A DNA stretch of 64,000 bases from Acanthaster planci (taxonomy: Eukaryota > Echinodermata > Asteroidea > Valvatida > Acanthasteridae). The translations under genes were made by a program, and so were the position numbers. Shown piece by piece: positions 48,795 through 59,900 of this stretch. The stretch is taken from the NCBI RefSeq assembly GCF_001949145.1, contig NW_019091372.1:1026239-1090238 (forward strand), given 5' to 3'. The notes under the pieces were generated by a model, which had not been told where the DNA came from, did no database searches, and saw only the letters and a list, made by a program, of their open reading frames with translations. Each line of letters begins with the position of its first letter. The first letter of the stretch is position 1.

Positions 48795-51700
48795 ATGGCT
48801 CTAGCGATTGCAAGGCCCCTTACTTTGGCCAGACGTGCGTTGAATATTCGGCGGTCAGTTCTGAGCCTCAGGCAGAGCGTGGCGCCGGCGGTGGTAGGGG
48901 GAGGATCGGGGCATACTCCGGTTCAGTTTGCCCACGGTACGAGTGCAGGGCAACACCCCAGCAGGAAGGCGTGGAATGCGGCAAGCATTCGATCGGTATT
49001 GGGGTCGTTGGATACCCGGATGTCGCATTCTACGCTGGCCGCACCGGAAAGAAAAGGAAGCCTGAGGTTTGAGAGCGTCGCCAGGGACGATACGGTGGGG
49101 TGTTACCGTGTGGGGTTAAGCTCCGGCCCGGAGGGCGTCTACCCTTATGTTTGGCTGAGGGACAACTGCCGATGTCCTGAATGCTATCACCCCTCGTCCG
49201 GGCAGAGAACCTCCGACCCGGCAAAGATGGACCCCGACATCAAGCCAGCTAGCGAGGAAATCCGGAGCGATGGTAAGGTTTTGCAGATCATCTGGCCTGA
49301 CGGGCACCTCAGCGAATTCGATGTGGCCTGGCTGAGCCGCCAGCGGTTCTCCAACAACGAGAGAGACACGGTGGGCAGTCCGGAGCTGGAGATGTGGGGA
49401 GGCGAGCTGAACGACAAGATCCCGACCTTCGATTTCCAAAAAGTTCTCCACGATGACCGGGAGTTGTACAACTGGCTGGAAGTCCTGAACACCAAGGGCC
49501 TGGTCATGATTAAAGGCGCTCCGACTAGAAAAGGGGTTCTCCAGGAATTGTCCGCGAGAATTGCTTATGTGAAAACAACTAATTACGGGTAATTCTTTTT
49601 CTTCAATTCTTCTCGTTGAATTAACTGCCACACCTAACTTGATTTCACTGCCTCTGTTTGGAAAAGCAAATCAATCTGTAACATCGAAATGTAGTTCTTG
49701 CTCTCGCCTTATTTGGTTATCACATCTTCATTCTTCAGGGAGACTTTCCAAGTCTTCAGTAAGCACGATGCGAGTAATCTTGCATTCACAACAAAGGCTT
49801 TGTGCCTTCACACCGACCTACCGTATTATGACTACACGCCAGGCGTGAGTGACTTTATCCTTTCTCATGTACTCTTCACTTTTTGTAATGTTTTGGCCAA
49901 ATCCCGAAAAAAATAACCCAAAACGGCTCAACTCAAGGCAACCAAAGTAAGGGTTTTATTTTGCACATATTAAGATGTTCACCGGCCGCCTTGAAAACAG
50001 AAGTGGAAGAATAACAAGTGGTTCGGATTGACCGTAGTCGCACCGATCAGAATTATTCTCACATATTTAACAGAGTACGTGTTAAAAGTTCGACGGATGA
50101 AACGATAATTTGCGAGTGCACCGACTTCCCGCTCAGAATGTCGAAAGAATGGCATGTCTGAGGCGTTTATCTTTACATAATGTCAAAAGAGCTTGTAAAA
50201 TAGGGCCCCCATCTTCCAGAAAGGCATAATCGATTGATATATAATTAATTCTTATGGGTTGTCTCTGAATTTGCGATTTCTCGGTTCCACATGGCCTGAC
50301 GATACGGCTGTTATGGACGCACGCGTTTCATTATGAGCTATGTATGATGCCTGTAAAGCATGTTTGCATTGAAATTCCATGGATGGATGGTCGAGCAATT
50401 ACTGTAAGTGTATGATAGGACTAGTATTGTAGGAGCGCTCTGCTCATTTCAAGATTTTGTGAGATTATTAACTGCTTGGTTCTTGTTTCACGACTGCTAG
50501 ATTCAAATGCTGCACTGCATTATGCAGACCAGCACGGCCAAGGGAGGGGAGAGTCAGTTCGTAGACGGCCTGATGGTGGCCGAGCAAATTCGGCAGGAGT
50601 TCCCGGAGATGTACAAAATCCTCCGGTCTCAGGAGGTCGACTTCCGAGACGTCGGCGAGGACTACTACGTGTACCACATGAAGCAGAGGAGGCCTGTCAT
50701 CGAGTAAGAGGTTTCTAAGGGACTGTTAAATTGTGTATCATTAAAAAGAAAATCCCCATTTCTCCTGATGGGCCCTTAAAGCAGACTGAGCATCAATATT
50801 ATCAGAGCAACCTGGGGTCATGTCCAACGGGATTGTTTGAACCGGTGGATGGTTGTAGGACTTGCAGTCAAAGGTCACTTACAACTGACATGAACCCATT
50901 CACAAAGTATCTTTGTAGGGATCCCGCATTTTTCGGTCTTTGATTTCAGCAGAGTCCATTATGTACTTGTACACTCATAACCTGAAGGGTTAATTTTCAG
51001 TGTGTAGCTCGAGATTGTGCTAAGATACGGAAGACATTTATTTCACAATTACACGGTTCACTCGATCTTTTCCACTCCTAGGTATAACAGTTTCGGCGAG
51101 TTCACGCGTGTTAACTTCAACAATCACACGAGGGCACCCTACATGTCACTTCCGGTGGAGAAGGTCAGGGACATGTACAAAGCTTTGAAGGTGTTCTACG
51201 ACGTCATGTATCGCCCTGAGAACCACGTGAACTTTCGGCTTGAGCTCGGTATGTTGAAATAAGCGGAAAGCATTAAACTTGAGCGAGGCGCATGTGGAGG
51301 TTTTATACCTTACATTTCGTGGCTAGTCATGGCACTCACAGACTCAAGTACCGCAGGAACGAGAAGCGGCATCGCGCGGCACTTCTTACTGGAGCCGGTG
51401 AAGGACGCAGTGCGTGAGCGCAGCATGCTGCAAGAAGATATTCCACGCGATTACACGTCCTGTTAGGTTCACCGTAGATGTGACCCAAGTATTATGGAAA
51501 GGTAGAGTAATTTTGAGTGTTTTTGTGGATTTTTCAGCTTGATACTCTCAGAATTTCTGGGGACAGGTAAGTAATTTATCCCCCCCCCTTCCCCGATCAA
51601 ACCGCTCCTCCTTCACGATCACAAAATATCAGAGCCATACCATCAACGACGGGCGCCCTCAGACGACAAACGTGTATAAGTCTCGGAACTGGATGATGAA

Positions 51701-53186
51701 ACGCAGAATCATTCTATTTTTCCATACATTATAACAGAGTTAAAAGGGGAGGGTTTGAAAACAAAGACAAAACAACAAAAAAGAAAGGAAAGCAGGTGCA
51801 CTGTTGTAACTAGCTAAAGGCATTATCAATCAGGTCACGCCATCCATTGTTTTCCTTTGAACGGCTGTCGTACATTTAGCAGCCGATAAATAAGATGGCC
51901 GGGGTCAACATTGCGTAGGGCCTACGTGCGGGGCGCAATGCACTTTTCAGCCGTTTGATATGGACACAGGTCAGGTAAGTCCTACTTAATAAACACGATA
52001 AGTGTGCTATGGCGTGACAGGTGGTATGGCTTAGCCCGAAAGCAACAAATGGTATTATGGTACGTGCCAGCATACACTTAAGTATTTATAGAAATAATCA
52101 TTTGGGGCATCTCTGTTAAGGTCGAGCACCGCCACTTGGCCTCCAGTCACCACAGGGTTTTCGTAGGACAGTCGAACAGAAAAGGGATTGTCCGGAGTCA
52201 ATCAGTGACGCATCCAGTGGGGGGGCGGGGCAACTTGCCCCCCGACGGATTTTTTTTAAATATTAAACAAAGATTTTGAATTTGCCCCCACCCACACGAT
52301 ACCAAAAGCTGGATATGCCGCTGGAGTCAATCCCTGATTCTAAGGGGGCGTCCATAAAGTTCGTAGGCACCATATGCCAACTTTTCAGACCCCCCTCCCC
52401 CGGAACGCATGGCGTATGCAGTGGCTCCAACCCGCCGGTGCATGGTCATGCCACATATCGTCTAACTTCTCGGGGTACCTTGCTTTAGCATCCTTAAGTG
52501 TCACAGTACATCGTGCATCCACTGTTATTCGCATGTTGCTTCCAAATTCTGAAATAAATGACCAAAGTAATAATGGGTTTTTATATTGGTATTTCTTTAT
52601 TAACAACCCTGGAAAATATTAACTTGGTAGCTTAAAAAAGATGTCGTTTAATAAAAACAAAACCAAAAAGATTTACCCGGTGCCTTTTTTTCTCTTATGC
52701 ACGTATCAGTGCACAGGGACATAGGTCCAGTTCGAATACAGTACATGTACTGTCGCAGTATCCCACGCAGATAGAGTTAGATCACAAATTATGATAAAGT
52801 TCGGGTGAAGTTAAATATTAGCTTTATACCGAGGTAAACACGTCACGCGCACAATCAGGTGTGCAAAGGGCATCAGCGAAAGAACAAGCTCCGTGTGAAC
52901 AGTTTGTTTTCACACGGTCAACTTTCGCGTTTTTGTGTTTATCATTTCCAAGTGACGATTGGTCTTGACCGCCATACCGCACTAACTACGCCATTTTGCT
53001 GTCCCATTTGCATGCACAGGTGATATAGCCGCATTCAACAACGGCCGTGTCCTACATGGGCGCAGCTCCTTCACTATCACCAAGGAGGGCAACCGGCATC
53101 TGGAGGGCTCCTTCTTGGACTGGGACGAGACTCACTCGCGCATGCGCGTTCTCCGGGAGAAACTGTTCGGTGAACAGCGCATGTAA
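48795..53186 (+). CDS. BBOX1: Gamma-butyrobetaine dioxygenase, copy C (N-terminally extended)
   Basis: Five exons: 48795..49588, 49739..49844, 50501..50703, 51082..51248, 53020..53186, with the same phases and, for exons 2-5, the same lengths as copy B, giving 478 residues. The zinc-binding Cys cluster and the His of WPDGH are present. The iron ligands are H289, D291 (HTD) and H436 (LHGR). Like copy B it carries a basic extension without acidic residues up to D73, resembling a mitochondrial presequence. It lies about 4.5 kb downstream of B in the same direction, so the pair is a tandem duplication. Intron 4 is much longer here and contains transposon-like G/C-run words near 52210. All catalytic residues are present, so it is probably functional. 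Confidence 0.93.
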
Positions 53187-54620
53187 AGGATCGCGCGTTC
53201 ACCTGACAAGCAGCGGCATATTCAGGTATCTCATGGGGGGACTGGATGTTAGCGGGTGGATCTCTCGACAGTGTAACACTGGGTCAGAGGTCACAACCAC
53301 TGTGTGTAGTAGGCCACAGGTGTAGTTATCCAGTTAGTGCCAACTAGGGCATAACGTCAAAAGGAGTAAACTCAAGAGGTTCTTAATCCGCAACAGTCTC
53401 CTTTTATTCATAAAAAACACCGTTCGTTTTAAAGCACTCGGGTCTTGTGTCTGTTTGCCTGAGGGGAGAGTGTAAGGCTCGACGATTTCCTCCCCCCCCC
53501 TGCTGCCCAAAACAGATCATGTGTACATTTAATTTTTTTTCGGTGACCAAAACATATCCTCCAACAGACTACAAACACTGCTTAAGGGTTTACCGATTAA
53601 AGTGTTAGAAGAGCGCAAACCTTCAGATTAATTTATCAAGTATTTGGTTTTGTTTTTGACATGTTAAATGCACTTCTCTAGAACGCCAAAAAGTTAGGCA
53701 AACTAGGCTGCACGACTAACGACTGAATTAGAATTTTGCCTTATTAACTAAAGTTAGCCACGCCCATTTATGTTTATTTAGCGTCGTTCTCCAGTGCTGC
53801 TCTTTGTGCGTATGCGCACAAGTTGCAACGCGACAAAAGAGCGTGTTACTCCTGCACATGTGTTATACTGCGTATTAAACCTATAGAATATACACTGTAT
53901 AATCTTTAAGGCGCCTTTCCATGTACATTTTTGGGTGCGTTTCACTTTCACGTATACACAAAAATCGATCCATTAACATAACACACGTGTGCGTTGCGTT
54001 CGACCGTCAAAATCGCAGTGGGAGCGAGTTTGACGGATACCCAACGCTTGGCGTAAGTTTAGTGACCTAGGTCCTTTCTGCATGTAGGCCTTCGTTATGC
54101 ATATATGTATAGTTTCGAAGATGCAATCTAATTCGGGCAGGATTTCAACTTTATGATTGAATTTACTCCAGAAAAGATTTAAGTTTTCGAAGTTCAATAT
54201 CTAGATACAGCTTATGTCCTATTCAAGGTACATCGGTTTTGTGTTTTGTTGTTTTGCTTATATAGTTGAGCGATTTTTAAGACTACTTAGTGGAATATCA
54301 TTTGATTGTCTGTCGCTATAAATCCAAATACTAGGGCCTATTGTTGTGTACAAAACTTTTAGCAACTTGTAAATGGTAGGATGAATAAACACCGCACTGA
54401 CGTGTCAGCGACACAAAAATAGTAGCTGGATTCCAGACACATACATTTGTATCGACTTTGGGGGACAACAGAGTACCGAAGTGACTACGTGACGTGCACG
54501 ACTGTGTCCGCAAAAGCCATTAGAGCGAGAACCAGCGCGTGAACCAATGCGCGTAGTACTGCATTCATTTGCACTACACTTTCTGGTTCATAGTGACGTC
54601 ACAATTCAGTGCTCAGCAAG
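53187..54620. other. BBOX-C 3' flank, non-coding
   Basis: No gene was recognised. AAAGTTAGCCACGCCCATTTA at 53751 is shared with the BBOX-B 3' flank. Confidence 0.4.
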
Positions 54621-54771
54621 ACCTGCCAACCTGTCGCACTCCTTCCTGAGGTCAGGCAAATACCACACAATAGATTGAAAGGTATTTCTATGAGCCCTCA
54701 GTTCCTTTCAAATTCTAATGTATTATGTGGTGATGCCTGACCTCAGGAAGGAGTACGACAGGTTGGCAGGT
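54621..54771. mobile_element. 151-bp MITE with ~38-bp TIRs
   Basis: ACCTGCCAACCTGTCGCACT followed by CCTTCCTGAGGTCAGGCA at the left is matched by the complementary TGCCTGACCTCAGGAAGG and AGTACGACAGGTTGGCAGGT at the right, with two mismatches. The loop is about 75 bp. Non-coding. Confidence 0.85.
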
Positions 54772-56903
54772 ATGCATCAGGCTTAGGTGGGGGGGGGTTG
54801 GGCAGCCAGTGGATTCCAATCTGATGATATAAATGTTAGTGATCATAAAACAATTACTGATGTCTTCAACTGGTGGCTGGTGATAATGTTGGAGATGTTT
54901 TTAGACCAATTCCCAAGAGACACAATTTGTGCAGCGTCGCAGCAATCAGGCATGCGTTTCTACACTCAGGCGCGCGTGCATTTGGCAAGCCGCAACATCT
55001 GGCATAAGGGTCCCCTATTCCCACACCCAAGGTTTCCCGCCAATTCTGCAGCCCCGCACCGCCACAGGATCCAACACCTCCATGCCCCCGCGCATGCGCA
55101 GCAATTACACAACCCGCGAATCTCGTTCCACGCTCCACCGCTTCCGGATTACCTTTGTGACCCAGCTCTCCACCCTGAAGACAGAGCATCCTGGGCGAAA
55201 CATAGAGTAAACACTCGCCGGTTCTTCTAAGAACCACACCTCTTCCAAAAGAGATTGAGTCCATGGTGTTTTCGCAAGCCTACAACTCAATCTAGCTCGA
55301 GACAACAGATTCGGATGCTGCCAAAGACAGAGCAAAGAGGACACAGGCTCCGCACTCCGTTCGAGCATACACAGTCGAAAACAGATAAGAGCACCTTTAA
55401 TACAAAGTCATATTTATAATAAGGGCAATTTTAGGTCCCAAGTCTTTGTTTTCATAACTGATAATACACGTACAAGGTAACTATTATAACAAGGTAATTG
55501 TAAATATCCCAAGGACGTTGTAATAAAACAGTGTTCCACTGTACATGAACAAAAACAGATATACTCTTCCGCTTCACACGCCCACGTGACACGTATTTTA
55601 TTTCTTTAAAAACAAAATCGACACACTGGTGTGGACACAGAGAAATGAACAATTCTTCAACAAAATGTGTACATGTCATTGCTGGATATTAAACACCGAG
55701 ATCTACGTGAAGTCGAGCTTCTAATTAATACCTAGTGAACTTCTGAGATTCGGCATGATTGAATAACTAAGCAAAAAAAAATTCCATTTACACGGCCCAA
55801 TTTCACAAAGCTGCAACGATGGATTTGTGCTAAGCACAGAAATGATCTCAGCAAAAAAACAGCAAAATATTCAAGGCACTGTGTACTTCTTGCAAGTGAT
55901 TCCCTCTTGCGTTTTGTTGAGCAAATAAATTTACTAAACCACTTTTTCCCACTTAGTGTGAAATTGGGCCCAGGCGACTACCCAAGACAGCTGATTTCCT
56001 CTGTTACTTGAGATTTCATCCCCGGCTGAGTGCTACTTTGTCCGACTTTGTGGAACATCACAAGACAATTCCAAATTTAAAGGAGCGAACCCGGATGTCC
56101 TTTATCTGTGTCTGGTAGAGTTTACTTGTCTGCCAAATACTCAAAACTAACACTGTACTGTGCACAGGTGAAAGACTATTACCACGGGACAAATTAAGCT
56201 GGGATGGCTATTAAAGAAACTCTGAGATTTTTTTCAGTTGTTGGTGTACCATGTTTACAGGCTCACATTTCGGACTGAATGTGGCATGCATTCAGGGCAG
56301 AGTTAACACAGCAACCCATCAGTCAAACACTAAGTCGATTTTAAGGGTACCCAGAATTATTCTGTGCACAGGCTATCAGGGAAAATTGGCCTATTCAGTT
56401 TGACAGCGGAACTTAATTGTTGGTCACTAGAGATATAATGGAAGTGAGCGCCTTTATCTTGGTAACTCCCATGAAAAAAATAGAATACAGAGGAGGTTAT
56501 GATTCTAAACACAAGTACATGTAGTCAATTTTTAGTAAGACGGGATTTATCTTGTTTATAATCTAAGCTACTTTAAGATCATGTAACGAAGACTTTCAAA
56601 TCTGTGACAGAATACATGTCTTCAGTCGCTGCTTTGTTCCTGAACGGAATCTAGGAATTAATCCATTAAGAAATTTGTTCACAGTATTCCTTCTGCACTT
56701 GATAACACCACACAGTTTTCTCTTTCTAACCATACATCAAATACACACAAAGTTGACACAAATCGTCCAAATTAAAAAAAAAGTGAAACATTAAAAATCC
56801 TTTAAAAAAAAGAAGGTGTCATCGTCAAGTGTCCAACCCTATGACCCAACTGGCAAACTTGATGTCGACATCCCGCGCGGTGGTAGTCTTGCATACCAGA
56901 TGA
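54772..56903. other. Intergenic DNA and probable SRSF 3' UTR
   Basis: The right part should be the 3' UTR of the minus-strand SRSF gene; a minus-strand AATAAA is at about 55599. Overlapping open frames at 54787-55264 on both strands have no recognisable content. Confidence 0.35.
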
Positions 56904-59900
56904 CTAACTGCGGTAGGGGCTGTGGTAAGACCTGGAGCGGCTGCAACCAAACGGGTACCAAAAATATGAAGTATCAGCGACCATCTTGGGCAAGTCCAAG
57001 GACAACTACAGTTAACGTCACTCAGAGAGACAGACGGTGGGAGAATTATATCGGCCATTTTGAAGCAGACCCTGAGCCAGACAAGTCACTCAACTCCCAC
57101 TTGCGTCTCTCCACCCTGAAGTATTAATGTGACCCAGCACATCCAAAATCAGGAATAAGTCACAAATTGAATTTTTGAGGTATGTACATGGTCAGAAAGG
57201 GAATTTCACAAGCTTTCAAATGGTACACACAATGAGTGTGTTGATGGTAGCCTTTCATACATACACTTCCAGAAAATAAAGAAACTGCCACATCAATTTT
57301 TCACCATTTACCCACATCCCCACTTTACTCGGCCATTACCTAAAACGGCCTCAGCGACATATTCCTGATTACAATGTACCGGGTCACAAATGGGTACCTG
57401 CCAGGGTACAGATGGCTGTTGCGTTTGATTAGCCACTGCGGTGAAAGGGCTGCATTAACCTGTATACTCCCAGGGAGTTGATAGACTTTAAGGAATGTTC
57501 GTGGGCCCGATGAACTTAGCAGAGTTAATGAGGCATGGCGACTTGATCAGGTCCGCTGAACAAGTTTGCGTCACATCATCAATTATTTGTGGCAACGTGT
57601 GAAGCTGGGATTTCACATCAGGCTCCCAGAATGAGCTGAGTGGTGCAGATTTGTCAAGTGCAGGTTGATAAGGTTGGATGTTTTAAAGACCAACAGTGCA
57701 ATGTCCTGCAGGTGAATTACTGCTTTGCAGGAGCCATTTCACATGGCCTCTTACCTGCGGCTTCGGCTACGTGAGTAACGCCTGTTGCGTGAGTTATAGC
57801 GATCATACGATCTCGACCTGTATAAAACGAGGCAATCAAAATGAGTGTCAGGCTGAGCTATGCATACACAAAATGAGCTTTTTTTCCCAACTCAACATGC
57901 AAGTAACGGTACTTTCTTCGGATCTTGAACTTAAATGTGGAAGCTGAAAAGTCAAGTCTTCCATTTCAGGTCAACAAAAGATCACGAGAAAAAAAAATAT
58001 GCAGATACAGTATCTTGAGATGATGTCACCACAAGGTCAGCTTTGTTGCTGTGAAATAAACTGCTCATGTCAACACTGGTTACGGTTGCTGGGCAACCCG
58101 CATTTCTAATTTCAAATGCCCCAAAAATCTGGTCAAAGCTTGTCTCCAAACTCAGACAGACTGCAAAACCCAAATAAGCAGCAGGGACCAAGCTGAAGAA
58201 GCAGGTACAAACTGAAATTTGCTAAGTGCAGAGAATACACGTACACGCTTAGCAAGAGCTGGTAAACAGCCACTACATTGGCCTGTTAATTCTTTCTAAG
58301 CACAAACTCTGTTGTGTAATCCTTCCTATGCAACACAAGTATATGGCCCAGTCCAAATTACTTGGCTGCCACTTGACATTATATACAAGTCTATGGGTTA
58401 CGGCTGCAGCCACGTCTCATAGAGTTGTGCGCAATTTCAAGCCACAGCCAGGCACATTGTAATTTGGACACAGCCTACTTTAAGCTCAGTGTCTCCACGA
58501 ATTTGGACTCAGCTGTACCAAAGTAAGGACGTCTTTGCCTACATGTCAGTCTGCTCATGCTCAATCAAAAACAGTTTACTTTCTCAAAGAGCTGATTGAA
58601 AAAAAAAGTTACGTTGCATGTTTTGGGTGCATACTGCAACAGGAGCAAAAATGGGTCGAGGGATGAGAGTTTTCCTCATGCATGGCTACTGCTACCACTT
58701 CCAATGTAACGACTACTTTTGATCTGTTAGCTGCAAAGAAAAAGAACCGATGTACATGTACCTCAAATACCTTCAAATTGGACAGGAAATCATTGTTTCC
58801 CCGTATAAATGCTATCCCTCTACGGTATTTGGGCTGGCTAGACACGCTACTGAATGCAACAAAGTAGAACAGTTGTCACCATGGTCACAGTGAAATGCTG
58901 GCTCACTGTAAATGGGTCAATTTTCCCCAAGGCCCATACAGGTATTCCGAGTCCTGGCCTGCCGGTCACCAAGGGCCGTCTCGGAGTTTGCAGTTCATGC
59001 TCCTGCTGTTAGTAACTACCTGATACAAATAGGTCCCGATACAAAAAGGCTTCAGGCTTTGCACTCCTGTTGCTTTTTTGGTTGCCCTTTGTTGCACTCG
59101 GCAGGGTCTGTCCTAATCACAATCTAAAATACACGTTGTACAGAGAAATGACAATACAAAAAAATCCGTACATGCTCATGTAGATTTGACCAGGCCACGA
59201 GGACGGCAAATTTTCTTTGTGAATTTGGCTGGGAGTACTTAACGACTGCCGCTGAAGTCGCTTGCAGGGGGGGTGCAAGACAATGGGCATGTACCCGGTA
59301 CGTGTACTCGGTGGAAAGGGATGTGGAGAACTTGTGGGTAGATTGTGCGAACATGCAACGTTTGAAGGTTGCTGTCAAGATGTGTAGCTTAAGTGAGGGC
59401 GCAGGGATTTCGATCGCCTGTAGCTAACTGGCTCACAGGTGTCTGGATGTTTTGGACAAGCACTCGTTGGAGGGTAAAAATGGAGGTCGTAACTTCTGCC
59501 TTCACAAATTTTGCAGCAGTAGAAAACGCTCGCAGGTTTAAGTGCAGCGACTGTAGGAGATGTAGTTGGAGGATACCTTAGCTTGACGTGGCAAGATTTT
59601 GATTGTAGTTGCCTTGGTTAATATCTAGGAGTTTTTTTTTGGGGGGGGGGACAGAATGGAGGTTGTAGCTTGTGGTTTCACAAATTGGTCGGGAGAAGCA
59701 AACGCTTGGAGGGTAAATGCAGCTATTGTCGGAAGTGTAGTTGGAGTACTGTGTACCTTGAAGAAGGCAGGTTTCAAATCAATGAAGCCAATTTACAAAG
59801 TATCTAGTAGCCGGGACTTAAGACTCGCAGAGGGATAAAGTGATGATCGCAACTTGTGGTTTCACGAATTTTGCAGCAGCAACAAACGCTGGCGGGCAAA

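Noticed and set aside
54787-55264. Overlapping open frames of 93-147 codons on both strands, with an acceptor-like CTACACTCAG at about 54969
   Set aside because: No family motif, both strands equally open, no matching partner exon; composition alone explains it.
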